Positions 33,601 to 46,600 of a DNA stretch of 64,000 nt are shown here, piece by piece. The notes beneath the pieces were generated by a model. That model did no database searches. It saw only the letters and a list, made by a program, of their open reading frames with translations, and had not been told where the DNA came from. Position 1 is the stretch's first letter, and the number at the start of each line of letters is the position of its first letter. A program made the translations under genes and the position numbers. This DNA is from Tetraselmis striata (lineage: Eukaryota > Chlorophyta > Chlorodendrophyceae > Chlorodendrales > Chlorodendraceae), in NCBI GenBank assembly GCA_006384855.1, contig VCJN01002978.1, positions 1 to 64,000 of the forward strand. The letters are read 5' to 3'.

Positions 33601-34629
33601 ACAAAGGCTGCGTCAGCACACCTATGGCGAGGATGGCACTCTCATTCCAAACATTTCTTATAGTGTGGCGCCACAGTGGCTACACCGCCCTCTATGTAAT
33701 CACATCGAGTCAGAACACCGAGACCTTGGGGTATATGTGAGAGTCAACATTTCCTCATGCTGCTATTGCTCCCCCCCCCCCCCCCCCCTTTCTCTTCTGG
33801 GCCGTCTCGGTGCTGATAGACACTTACGGGCACACAATTCAGTGATATTCCGGTATTCTGCAGGGCATTACCCGGCCTTTGTGACAGTGTACATCATGCC
33901 CCAAGGTGCTGACACCTCCAAACACTGATGCCCTGCCGCGCAATCATCAGGGTGCCAGCAATCATCAGGGTTAATGGCTCTTATGGGCACTGCGCCTGGA
34001 TCAGGGCCCAAAAGGGCGGGTCATGTTCCTTGCTTCCGACTCCGACAATCACCACCAAAGAGGGCTCTTTTAAACGTGCGTCGACACCCTGCTTTCAGAA
34101 CACGTCTGCTGCGATATGGTGGTCTGTGCCCCAGTCCAGCCTGGCGTGGGCGTTTGCCCCCTCGACCGCAAAACAAGCCCGACCGACGCTACGGCGGTGC
34201 CTGGGAGGCGCCAGTCCCCCCCCCCCCCCCCCCACACACACCTTGCCCCTGATGAGCGTGACGCAAACACCATTGCCGCGGAGGAAGATACGAGCGGGGC
34301 AGCCGGTAGCTGCGGCGTTCCATTTGCTTCGGCGCGGGAATAAGAGCACCGCCAAGAAGATCCTGCCGTACCCGTAGGAGGACAGACCGAGACGGAACTA
34401 CACCAGAGCCATAGCGAACGTTCTCATAATTGGCTGCCTGGAACTAGTTGCATGAAACCCCAATTATTGGCTCATGTTTCGGGGTTCTTATATGCGCCGG
34501 AACCCGTAGACGTCCCACATGCACAACATATGCCAGAGCAAGACGCGGCGCTGGGCCGGTACATCATACGTTTGCGGGGTAGAATAGACGCCGCCGTAGG
34601 CTTTGCGTGTGGAAGCTGCCGCAGTGACG

Positions 34630-34664
<35 letters not shown>

Positions 34665-36898
34665 TGAGAAAGGGAGAAGGATAGCAAGAAGGTGGTGAGA
34701 GTGAGAAACGGGACGGCAGTGGCATGGCCCCTATTGGACCAGCGCGATCTCGTATTATCTGAGAAAAGGGCGATGGCCCCTAAACCCCGTAAACAGCGCC
34801 AACGCAGCGCGTGCATGCTTCAACTGCACACGCCACACCCTGTGAGGCAGGCGCAGTTGCACACTGGGAGCAGGGTGGGCAGGCGGTCGTGAGGAGCGAG
34901 TGGGAGGCATACGCCGCCTGCGCAGCGGTCGTGATACGATGGACCTACGTAGCCACAACTGCGCGCAAATGCGTGATAGGAAAGCCAGCGAACTTGCCCG
35001 ACCAGACACTTAACGGCGCGTACGAGTATTTTGGGGTTACTCGCCCGTCAACCGCCGAGACGGGCGCGAGCTCTGTCGTTCGGCGTGGGATCAGGGTGGG
35101 CGGCCTTGGGCGCTGCCGTGGGGATTTTGGGTCGATGTAACGCGATGTAGCCGTGGTCCCGTCCACAGTTCCCGTTTACTGCGCGGGTGTGCGGTGGTCG
35201 TTGCCGCCGGTCCACCGCCACAGCGTGACAGCTCCGCCCGGGCAAAAACGTACCACGGAGAAGGTTCGCGACATTCGGGCGGTTGGCCGGCTGAACAGGT
35301 ACCGTTACGATGCGGTGGCGTACAGCAGGACGACGTTGACGCCGGGCAGGGCAGGGCGGCGCTCGAGGATGGCACCAGATGGCGTTGTCTGTGTGGTCGT
35401 AGTGCGCCACATACTTCGTGATGCACCCTAAAATGACTGGCAAGCATTGGGGAGTGACGTCCGCAAGTAAAGTACCAGTAGCAGGAAAGCGAGTCGAATC
35501 GACGCACATGGCACGCTTGTCGCCAACCTGTTGCGAGAGGCGGGCCCAGTAAGGATTGCGGATGGGAAAAAGGGGGGGGGGGGGGGGGGATCAACTGCAC
35601 GGTGGCGCTTACTTGATTTGATGGCCCTAATCTGCCCAGTGCGCTGGGCTGCGGCGGCGTGCAGTCTGTGCCCCCAGCGCCTGTTACAGAGCCGGGTGAC
35701 AAACCGGGTGGCACCCAACCCTATTATTGCTATTTATCCCACCTCGCTCTCCGTTCCCCGACGATAGCTAGCTTTTCCGACCACCCATATCTGGCTATCC
35801 ACGGACACGGCACACGATACACACCCTGCAAGTGGCTGACCATCGGGCCGACTTGGCGCAGACGAGGTTAGGATGAGATCACAAGCGATCCGGCGATCGG
35901 GCGAGGGCGCGGCGCTGATGGTTGGGCTGGGAGCCCACGCGGCCACTGACGTGGGCTGCTGACGTAAGACTCAAACCGCGATATTAGGATAAAATGCATG
36001 GATTGCGCGGTACTATTACCGTACAAAAGATCGATAATCCGGATTTATCTGAAATCTGACAGTACCTTAGTACTTAACTGGGCATTCCTCACCAGCTATC
36101 TTGCAGGTTTGGTGCAATGTTCCCGGTATAGTTTCGCGTTCTCAGGAACGCGTTGCACCAGGACCCGCGCGCGTGGACGAGGCCGCGAGGTGGGTGGCCC
36201 GTCCGAAGTACTGTCCTGGCAGTACAGTACTGATAGCAACTGCGCGCTCTCGTCGCGGCAATAAAACCCAGAGTACTGGCCTGGGGCATGGAGGCGACTC
36301 AAGGAAACGCGCTTCCGCAGGCCCGCAGCCCGATCGGTACAGGTACTTAAACCGTCGGCCACCAGCGGCCGACCTCATAACACTCCGGATTCCCACCACC
36401 TCTTAACAGCCTCCATCACCGACGTCCTTCATTGGTCATCTCCCCTGTCAACCGACCACCGGGCACGCCCGGCGTCGACGATCAAGGACTCACGCCTCTC
36501 TGTGTTCGACCGCCTACGGAGCGGCCAGAGCGCTACCGAACCACCACTACCTGCAAGTCTCATCACAACGGCGAATATGGGGGTCGCTGGTGCGTCGAGC
36601 CACCCCGACACGCCTGCTTCTGCTCGCAATTAGGGTTCTCTGATCTCCCCTCTCGAGCCAGCCTTTGCCTACACGCCTCGCCCTCCCATAAGCATCTCGC
36701 CGATTCACAAGATTTGCCCAGATACTGGTTCCCTGTGCTGCTGCGTGCATGCCACGTCAGCGCAGGTCTAAATTAATAGAGACCACCTCTTCGTCCCGAC
36801 TCTCCTCGCTCCTCCACCATCACCAGCTATTCCGTGCACACAGTATGGGCGAGACTCGGTGCCTGAGTCGGTCCCCCTTTTTTTGGCTGTCGACGTAG

Positions 36899-37176
36899 GC
36901 GCTGACCAGGAGGCGCGCCTGAACGAGCTGAAGGCCAAGGTTACCGCCGAGGGTGGCGAGCTGCTCGCCAAGTCCGCCGTCGTGGGGCAGGACAACTCGC
37001 GCCTGCAGGACCTGCTTAACCAGGAGAACGCCCGAAAGGAGCGTCTCGCCGCCAAGCGCGCCGAGCGCGCCAAGAAGAAGAAGGAGGCCAAGGGCATCGT
37101 GGATGACGAAGAGGAGGAGGAGGAGGCTGTCTCCAAGAAGGGTAAGAAGAAGAACAAGAAGAAGAACGACGAGTAG
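36899..37176 (+). CDS. Terminal exon of a small charged protein
   Basis: An acceptor-like TAG at 36896-36898 precedes an open frame of about 92 residues ending TAG. It has a helical, coiled-coil-like part (SRLQDLLNQENARKERLAAK), a Lys run, an acidic run of seven Glu and a Lys-rich tail (KKGKKKNKKKNDE). The tail could bind nucleic acid or act as a nuclear signal. AATAAA follows at 37182-37187, a good polyadenylation signal. No in-frame ATG precedes it in this exon, and the upstream exon was not found. I do not recognise the family. Confidence 0.5.
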
Positions 37177-39979
37177 ATAGGAATAAACTACCGCTACTAC
37201 GGCCCGAAGCTGCGCGCGCTGCACTACTGCTGCAACACGACGACGCGATGTTCAGACGCCCACCGTGACGACGGCATATACGCACTAGCTTGTACCAACA
37301 ATACCGTAAGCGCTCCGCGAGTCGAGCTGTATGTAAACACGTATGATACTCTGTCCGACTCGTTCATCTGGTGTCCCGGCGCCGACCGCACGCCCAAACC
37401 ACCGCCAATCAGGTGCGTCACTACTCCCACGCGCCATGGTGTTCTGCGCCTGTTACAGAGCACATTTATTCACGTGCATGTCCCTGCTCTCTTACTCCTG
37501 TCATGCAACGTTGCGAGTGGTGCTTTCATTATCTCCGTCGAAGCGAACTGTTTAGGGTTTTAAACCTTCGCCCTACTTGCAACACCCCCCCCCCCCCCCC
37601 CTCTCAAAAAACTTATCTCTTGCTCCAAGGAGACATGACAGTATCGATATCCCTGTGCATCCACAAAAAGGTTGGGGCTGCATACGCTGGAACAAAGCCT
37701 CGGCTGCCAGTCTGAGATTGCGAGGGCAGAGTGTGTACGGATCGCACTGCTTCGCAATATGTGTGTCTCAGTTTGCACAGTCGCATGTGTTGATGCATCA
37801 AAACAATGCGCGCGGTGGGGGGCAGTGCTCTGATGTTGTGCACATGCTGACCCCGGAACCCTTCATGCCAATGGTATTGTTATTATGGTTGCAGCCGAGG
37901 AGGTGCGGGGGGTTGAGGAATGAGATAGCAGGAAGCCAAATTTCTATCTTGAAAAGCAGGCAATGCGATTTTGTGGGAGGGGAGGGGTCAAAGTGGAGTG
38001 GCACTAGCTAGTCCCAGTCCAATGCTGGCAGTGACAGGGCCACCCCACAAATGGCCTGTCACTGCTATCTGATCATGCATTTCTTCAGCAGTCTGTGCAC
38101 CACAGGGCGCTGCAGTTGGTTTCGCTGATTTGATGCTCCTGGCCAGTCCTGGCAAGACATTGCTGTGGCGTCAACATACAGCTGCCTTTTATTCATACAT
38201 CATGCTTGCCGCCCCCCCCCCCCCCCCCCCCCCCCGGAAATGATTCTGAGGTGATAGACTATTTTGTGGCTGACGATGCAGGGCATCAGACCGGTCGTAC
38301 ATTGGTATTCCAACACATCCTATGCATGGAATGCCCATGCTCATGTGCCTGCCCACGATGTATAGATTACATTTGTCATTTGGTATCATCAGAGGCATCA
38401 CAACATGCCGGGACATATGGCGGCTGCCCTGCAGCGGTCATAACGTCGTGGCAGTGGACGGTGGTAGGTGAGACAATGGACAATGACGCAGGGCCAAGAC
38501 ACACAATCATGCAGCGCATACAGTCATTGTCAAGGCCACATTTGGTTCATATGTATGCCAGAAAACTCGTGAGCAATATCATCATAATAGAGGTGCAGCT
38601 GTCCGATTGGCAGAAGCTTTTTTGGCCAAATCGTGCAAATCCAGCATTGACAATGGCGTTCCCAGGATGATGGCTTGAAGTCCTTAGATGGCAGCAACCT
38701 ATCGATACCGACGTATTTATTTCTGATGATGTATATGGATCACACGGCGAATTGTGACCCTACTCCGTGTGCAAAAGCATTGCGCCAGCCCCCCAGCAAA
38801 AATGAGTACATCTGAACTCTTAAGTGAGTGTATATCTGTGAGTAAAAATAACAATCGCCGCACAATGAGCAGTTATAGTAGAATTGCCGTTACAAAAATA
38901 CAAGTTACCGCCATCAATAACTTTGTTCCCTGTACCGGGGGCGAAATAAATAAGACTAGTGCTCGATGTGTAGGATGAATAGATAGTTGCTAGCTGCGCT
39001 ACATGCGAAGTTGGAATTCTGAGTTCGCGTTTTGGGCCCGAGTGGGCTTGGTCTCGTTGTGGGCCCTTATGATGCCGTGTACCTGTAGATAGCGGCGTGC
39101 ATCGATACCGAGTACAGCCCGAGTAGGCTCGCGGTTCCTCGACAATCAGAACGGTCAGATCTCCCTCATCAGGAGGATCGCAGGAGATGAATGCCCGCGC
39201 GGTAGGCAATAGCATCTACCACTTCAATTACCTGGCAACTAAAGGTCCGAAAGCCCGCGCGCGCTTGAGCTTCGCGTCGTATTTGATTACCGCGCCCATA
39301 GATATTTACCTTGAGTCCACCTGACTGGCGGCCCAACTCGCTCCCCCTGTTCGGTAGGCGCGGCGCTCCCGGTCTTACGCACTAGCCGCGCCAATAGTGC
39401 CCTTCGCTGATAGACCGCGGTAGCGCAGGCGAGCGCAACTTGCTGAAAGTCGCTGGTTATGCTAGTTTATTTGCCTCTGCGTGAGAACGTAACACCCACA
39501 GCCTCTACATAATCTTCAATCTTGGTAGTAGTTGCTTTTAATAAATTTCGACGAGTCGAATGGTCTTACCACGACCACATAACAGTAGCAGCGCGAAAAG
39601 TATGCGAGCAGACGCGCTGGCGGGGCTAGCCGCGCATGCGGCGCGTAAGCGTGCGCGTGACACTTCCCGCCCGCGCGCTGCGATGTAGTTAATATTGCGC
39701 CTGCGCCGCGTACACCTGTAGTGGGTACATGATGACGATACAGGGTATAAATAAAGTTCAATACAGGGTGTACGCTGGGCGGTAGTGACGTTGCGGTCAG
39801 CAGGGATCGAGTTACAGCATGCTTTAGTTCTGTACGCGCACTTGAGTGATAACGGCCATCGGTCTCAGCCGCCCTGCCGGACAGCGTCGCGGGCCAAGGC
39901 AGGCGGCGCTCGACCTTACGCAACACTGCAGAGATAGACTCTCGACGGAGGCCCAGCCGCACGGGGAAGTGCCGCCGCC
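37177..39979. other. Gene-poor intergenic region
   Basis: Contains C runs at about 37586-37601 and 38212-38236. The frame at 38206-38670 begins in the C run and shows no domain, so it is not annotated. Confidence 0.45.
37182..37187 (+). terminator. Polyadenylation signal AATAAA
   Basis: Lies six bases after the stop codon of the small charged protein exon, so an unusually short 3' UTR would result. Confidence 0.45.
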
Positions 39980-40505
39980 ATGGGGGCGTCCTCCTCGCAG
40001 CCGCAGGGCGCGAGCGCGGGGCAGGGGCCGATACACATCTCGCATGCCCACAACTGGCAAGAGCTCAACGGCGGCATGACCCCCGCGCAGATGGTTCACG
40101 ACCTGCTGGCCCAGCACGGTCTGCCTGTGTCGCCAATCAAGCGCCGCTCGGCGGGCTGGCACTTGCTCGCGCTTCGGGCTGAAGTTGAGGTGCGCGCCAA
40201 CAAGGGGCACGGCTCAGCTGGAGGCACCGGTGAGGCTCCATAGGGGGAGGGAGGGAGTGAGAAAAACCTTACAAAGATGAGGTGCAGGTGGTATTAGGGT
40301 GTCACTGTCTTCCAGTTGGGTATGCAGCTAAGCCCTCTCAACAAGGTCCCATTGTCGTATAGACTCTGATGTAGAACCTCTGGTGTGCAACCAGTTGCAC
40401 AATCTTTGGCAGTGCAGTTTCCTGAGGCGTAAGGTGCGCGGGCGCATGTGTGTGTGTGGGGGGAGGGGGGGGGGGGGGTGCATGCGTGCGTGCGTGCGTG
40501 CGTGC

Positions 40506-40555
<50 letters not shown>

Positions 40556-40625
40556 GTGCGTGTGTGTGTGGGGGGGGGGGGGGGGGGGGGGCGGGTGCAT
40601 GCGTGCGTGCGTGCGTGTGCGCGCG

Positions 40626-40664
<39 letters not shown>

Positions 40665-43600
40665 GTGTGGAGGGCATGAGGGGGTTTAGGTCAGTGGAGC
40701 AGCTGGCGGATTATGGACTTGCGAAGATTGGGAAGTCGCAGGTTGATATGCGCTGTACGCTGTAGTCTTGCACCTGCCGATGCTGCGTGTACCGATGAGT
40801 AGGTGGGCACTTTTGCCCTGATGTCGTGTAGCGGGTGTACACCCCAGCAAGAGCCCGTGCACGGCTGGTCAACGCCAGCGTCTTGACGGGTCTCACTGAA
40901 TGCCGGCATGTATGAGGGTGTCGATGAAAGGGATCCCCGGTATGCCAAGGTGCTGACAGCCACTGGACGCCGGCAGGAGGCGCGCTGCGTTGTCGCGGTG
41001 GTGCGGGATGAGTTCATGGATGAGGTCATCCGCGCCAGCAGCCAGGAGAGCTGCGGCCTGCAGCCGAGCTCCTGGTGCTATTCAGAGCTAAAGTGGGCGG
41101 TGGACATGCAGAAACCCGTGGTCGTGGTGCTGTGGCCCAACACGAGGTTTGTCCGAGGGCTCCCCCTTCGGGCTCATTTGGACGTTGGCGTTTGGTTGGC
41201 GGGAAGGCAAACGATAAGGGGGTGTATTTCTACAGTTTGTGTGTTTAGATACGTATTACTTACCCTTAACATTTACTCATGTTTGCGGATGGCAAACGTG
41301 ATGAATTGTTTTGTACCGACACGAGATACATTTGTGATGTGTTCTGATAGGTAGCAGGTAATCATAGTTTCCTTTAATTTTTGCAAGGGGGTCAAAAACT
41401 ACAACTTACAGAGACCCAACCCGTTGTCAAGATATGTACATACATATAACACAGTTTGATCCGTTTCGCTCGCACAAGATAATTCTACATAGGATTCCAG
41501 TGTCATGGCGTCACCTCCGTCAAATGCTGCTTGCTGCCTGGGAACGGGCGCTGGGCAGAGGTCTGCACCGCTTGGTCCGGTCGAGCATTGAGGATGCTGC
41601 GCCGTCCTGTGCCCCTGCGCCACCCGCAGAGACATCACGCCAGAGGTCATGCAGCAGCTGTCGCCGGAAATCCAGGTGGCGTTCCGGCACTGCACGCCCC
41701 TGGAGTGGGTGGATGAGGAGGACGGCGAGGTGCGGGCTTCTGCACAGATACGGCTGCGTCATCTTGCGCCCAGTCCCCTCACCCTCTCCACCTCACCGGA
41801 CTGCTAATTGGTTCACGTGTCACACTGATAACGAGTTGTTTTGCACCATATAATCATGTATTCCTTGCTGTATTTGTGATGTATTGTGATGGATGTCGTG
41901 TTTTCTTCATCTCGAGGGGTTTGCATACATGGATGCCGACGCGGTATTAATAAAAGCACTCCAAACAAGACCCTGCCCTACCTGTCGTTCACCATGTTTG
42001 ATGTCGACAGCGGGAAATGTGGCAGAACTGTAGGGGATGCTGTCACAGGTCGCATGCAAGCCCAATTTGAGGCTTAGAATAAGGGTTTTTATAGGTCCGC
42101 CGGCACCCATGTATGTATATATGCATATGTGAATGTATGCATGTATATGCATATACGCATGTATACATATGTGTGTATATATATATGTGCATACACACAT
42201 AATGTGTAAAATGTATGTGCATACACACACATATAGTGAATCCATCGCGTGGTCACGGGTTAAAGCTATAAAACGGCCAAACAGAGGCCGCTCACTCCGG
42301 TATGCCGGATGACGCAAGTGGTGCGATGTCACAGGTGGCGCTGAGCTTCGGCAAGCGCATCGTGGAGACCGTGGGCGGCGAGTACCGCGGCGAGGTCCCC
42401 GCGGTAACAGCCCTGCAGAATGCCGGCCTGGGCCACCTGGCCCACGTCGCCAGGGCCGACCTGGAGCTGTTCACGACCGAGGATGTGGCCAATGTAAGTC
42501 GCGCCGTGGCCCCCAGCCACCCCGTGTCCCTGACGACATCCTCTGCAGCGGCTGCCTGTTAATTCGCAGCCGCCGCGCTATGCTGCGCCGCACCCGTGCA
42601 TGTCCGGGTGCCAAAGCGATAGTAAGAACAATGCGAATTATAACCCGCCCTGCCTACCAGGGGTCAATTGCAGACAAAACTACTATAGGGGAACGTATCT
42701 GACATTTCTTTTTTTTGGGTTGCATGAAGGCCCATTTCGAGGCTATTCTATGGAATAAGCGTCCTGATTGTCGGTGCATCGGTACTCGCACTGCCTCATC
42801 TCCAGTATGCTGCCGCGTCTCAGCGTAGTTGGTTGTCATGTAGTTGGTATCATGTACGAAATGGCTGATTCCCTACTTCGATATTGGCTTTAAATGTCCA
42901 GAAATGTACGTTTACAAGCGCGGGATGTCCAAAAAGCACCTCTTGCACTATTTCGTATACCCGCCTCGTAGTTGGTCACGGGTGTACAGTACGGGCTACG
43001 ATGGCTGCGGCTGGTGATGCGCTAGCAAGACATGCCCTAGTCAGAACCCTACCTGCTGCCAGAGGTAAGACATAGTCGCTATATGGAAGTCATAATCTAC
43101 CGCGGAAGTAAAGCGGATGTTCGTACGTTAGGCCGCATGCAACCCACTTTGAGGCTTGTATTAATAGGCGTGATGATAGGGTTCTAATGGCGCCCATCAT
43201 GCCGCCAGCCTGGAAGGCTGCCGCTCGCCTTCTGCTGCATCATGGTGATGGGTGGGTGGGCAAGCGCTGATGGCCGGCGCCGCTGTGGCGCTTTGCCCCA
43301 GGCCGCGGATGAGGACTTTGAGGACCTGGGCGTGGTGCTGTCGGAGGCGGACCGTGCCAAGCTGGACAAAGCCCGGCAGCAGGCCGCTGAGGCGCTGAGT
43401 GCCCGTAGCCGGGCCGTCCTGCCGCTGGACGACGGTGTCTTGGCGGAGCGGAGCGCGCGCAGTGCGGACTCGAGTGGGCGCGGCCGCCGCAGCCGGCGGT
43501 TGGCCGGCAGTCACGTGGACGAAGACTCGCCCGTGTCCGAGTGCCTAGTGGCGGGCAACTGGGCCGGCGATGGCGACTCCATTCTAAGCAGCTACCGAGC

Positions 43601-46600
43601 CACCACACCGCGAGGCTCGGTAGATGGCGCTAGCAGGGCGGGCAGTGGCGCCGGCGGGCTCCATGTCTCCTCGCGATCCATTGGCAGCTCGGCTGGGCAG
43701 CAGCTTGAGCATGAGGAGGACCCCTCCGGCACGACGACGCCCCCCAAGGCGGCTGGCGGCGCCAAGGGTGGTGCAGCTGGCAGGCGAAGAAGCAGCTCCC
43801 TTGCGTTCCCGGGGACGAGCGGCGCGGGTGGCAGTCCTCTGCGCGTCAGCACAGCGAGCACTGCCAGTGAGTCGGGCGGCAGCGTGATCCTGGACATGGA
43901 TGGCTTGGAGGCCGGCATCTCCTCGCCATATGGCACCCCCCCCTGGACACCGAACGATGGCGACGGTGGCAGCTCGAGGTCGCCGTTTGCCATGTCGATG
44001 GGAGCGGACTTGGCGCTGCTGAGTCGGGTCGACCCGTCTGCGGCGCCGCATTATATGGACGATGAGGGCAGCGGGGTGCCAGCAAGCGGCACTGGCCGTC
44101 CAACAAGCAGCAGGGCGGGGCGCATGATCGGCGGCATCTTCAAGTCCCTCTCCTCCAGTCTCGCCAGTGACAAGGGCGGAAAGGAGCTGCCTGTCACGGG
44201 TCTGCGGCGAGCGGGTTCCGCCGCTGCAGAGGAGATGCGGCGCGCCGCCCCCCCTCGCGCCGGCAGCCCCTCGCACAGCTCCCCGCGGGGATCGCCGTTG
44301 TCGAAGCAGCCGCTCGAGAGGGCCGCCAGCCGCGCAGCGGATGCGCCGGCGCCGCAGGGCCGCGTGCAAGTGGCTCCGGCCCGCCGGCCTGGGCCCTGCG
44401 ACACCAACGGTGGCGTCCTCGTTGCGCGCCTGCACTCGCCCCCACCGCACGACTCCGAAGGCAGCCCGGACTGGGCCGCGCCAGCGGCTGAACAAGTGGC
44501 AGCGGAGCCGCGCGGGCAATACAGCCGAGGCGGACGAGCAGCGCGCTCATCACCGCCGCGGGCAAGTCTTCCGAAGCCGTTGGCCACCTCGCCTGACCCT
44601 GGACTGCACCGCGCACGCGCTCGCAGTGGCCGCGCTGCGCTCCGCCCGCTGGAGGACGATCTTGTCGCGCCAGCAGCCGCCCAGGTGACGGGCGGTGAGC
44701 CGTGGCCGGAGACCGCCGGCCGCCCCTCCCGGCCCGACATGCAGGACACCCTGTTTTCTGTCATCCCGGGGGAGCGCCGCCTCAAGCTGCTGACAAACGA
44801 CGCGGCGGATGCCGGGGCCGTGGAGCCCGCCGGTGGGGCTGGCGCGGGGACAGCGCTTCGCCGCTACACCCGCAGACTGAGCTTGGCGTCGGAGGCGGTG
44901 CTGGACGGCGCCACGGGGCAGTGGCTGACTGGCCCCGGGACGGACGCAGACACGGGCCCGCAGGTGCTGAAGCTCGACGGGGTTCCCTGGGTGGGCGAAG
45001 CAAGTGGCGTCCCCGCGCACGCCGAGGAGGGCCGCTTGGGCCAGCCGGCGCCCGCCCCGGGCGACAACCCGGGCGACACCCCGGGCGACAACGGACCTTG
45101 CGCCGAGGAGGAGGACGCGCTGCCCGGAAGCAGCAGCAGCAGCAGCCCGCCTGTATCGCCAACCCGGCGCATCGGCAGCCCCCAACACCAGGACGCATTC
45201 AACATGCATGACGGTCGCCGCGTAGGGCGGCTGCATGGCGCCCGCCCAGGGTCGGCCGCGGTAAGACGCATGACTGCCCGATGTACACCCCACGTCTCCA
45301 TCAAAGGCATGAAGACAGACATCACAGCGTCCCCTGCGTGCCCAGTGGCCTTCATAACGCTACCCGGTGCGCTCATGGTGTTCTTGTTTGTGTCCACGTA
45401 GACTCGCACCGAGCGCAACCAGGTGTTTGAGAACATGGACCGCTCGCTCGAGGGGCGCCCGATCGTGGAGGAGCTGATCGGGGCGCAGCTCGGCGGCCTG
45501 GTGCACGGCCTGTGCTGGGAGCTGGGAGTCTCCACAATGGAGGAGCTCCACGCCGTCAGTGCCTCGGACCTCACTGCCATCCGCGCATCGCACCAAAACA
45601 GGCAGAAGTGTGCCCCCCCCCCCCCCCCCCCCCCCTTGACCCAACTCCAACAGCGCCCTTTCCTGTTCTATGTTCATTATCTCCTTTCATTTCATTTCCA
45701 ATAAAGCCGGACGCCCTACCTCAAAACAGTCCGATATGTGGTCCGATTTCAAGGCTTTTCTTCCATTTTAGTTTACGCAGTGTGTATATATATAATATAA
45801 ACAATAACACAGGTTGGGATGTTGTTCTTATTGCATGTCTAACTTTTTTGTTTTTGTGTCATTCTCAAGCATGACATTACATTAATCATGCATATGGTAT
45901 GGTATGGTATGGTATGGTATGGTATGGTTAAACCGTCGGGCTCGCTGGCGCAGCGGTAGCTAACAGGCATCGCCGGATGACCTCGAAGTTGACCAGCTGA
46001 GGCCCTAGTAGTAGTGTATACTGTTATTGCTAATAATATTATAGCACAGACATTACTGCTATGCTTGAAGAGTTATAATGTTACTAGATGTCGTTACCCT
46101 TGTATGCTATGTTATTATGCTGGCATGTTCTGTTTGCTTCGGCATATAATAGTGGATTGATTTTGCACAGTTGTCACTGTGAGGGTAATATAGAAGCGTG
46201 GTTGATCTGCCGAGGCAATGACTGCTCTGCACCTTTTTGGTGGATGCGCAGACTTGCCAAGTTCTTGGCGAGGTCACAGGCGGGCCACCAGGCTCCCAAG
46301 GCGGCGGTAGTGGACCTGGACGGCAGCCTTGCCTCCGCGCTGGCGGCGTACAACCTGTCCGAGCTAGCCGAAACCTTGCGCGGGCACGGCGTGGCCGCGA
46401 TCGATGACTTGGTGGAGCTGAGCGGGGCGGAGGTTGCGGCCATTGTCGCGGAGGTTGAAGGCGCCGTGGGGCGCACCTCCTTCCGGCGCGGCCGTCTGGC
46501 CAGCCTGGTGGCGCAGTGCAAGGCGCAGGCGCTGCGGGAGATCCGCCCGGCCAGCGGCTTGCGGGGCCCACAGGAACAGGTGACCGTCCGCCTTTTACAC

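Larger units (their letters stand above)
32142..36898. other. Gene-poor intergenic region
   Basis: No supported gene. It holds C or G runs at about 33771-33788, 34207-34221 and 35572-35589, a (GT)n run at about 34630-34660, one copy of the GCATGCAAGCCCAA repeat at about 33547, and a TATA-like sequence at 32947. Confidence 0.5.

Noticed and set aside
38206-38670. 154-residue plus frame
   Set aside because: It starts in a poly-C run and has no recognisable domain or splice context.
40294-40765. Several long His/Thr or Cys/Val frames on both strands
   Set aside because: They are six-frame translations of the GT/GCGT/G-run microsatellite in intron 1 of the TIR gene.
40900-40976. Earlier start for TIR exon 3 at the MYEGVDERD frame
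   Set aside because: The acceptor CGGCAG at 40976 keeps phase 0 and joins KIGKSQ directly to EARCVVAVV, the expected TIR core; the extra residues have no TIR match.
43584-45293. Minus-strand Arg/Ala-rich frames over the TIR-gene linker
   Set aside because: Antisense of a GC-rich disordered coding region with no domain or splice support.
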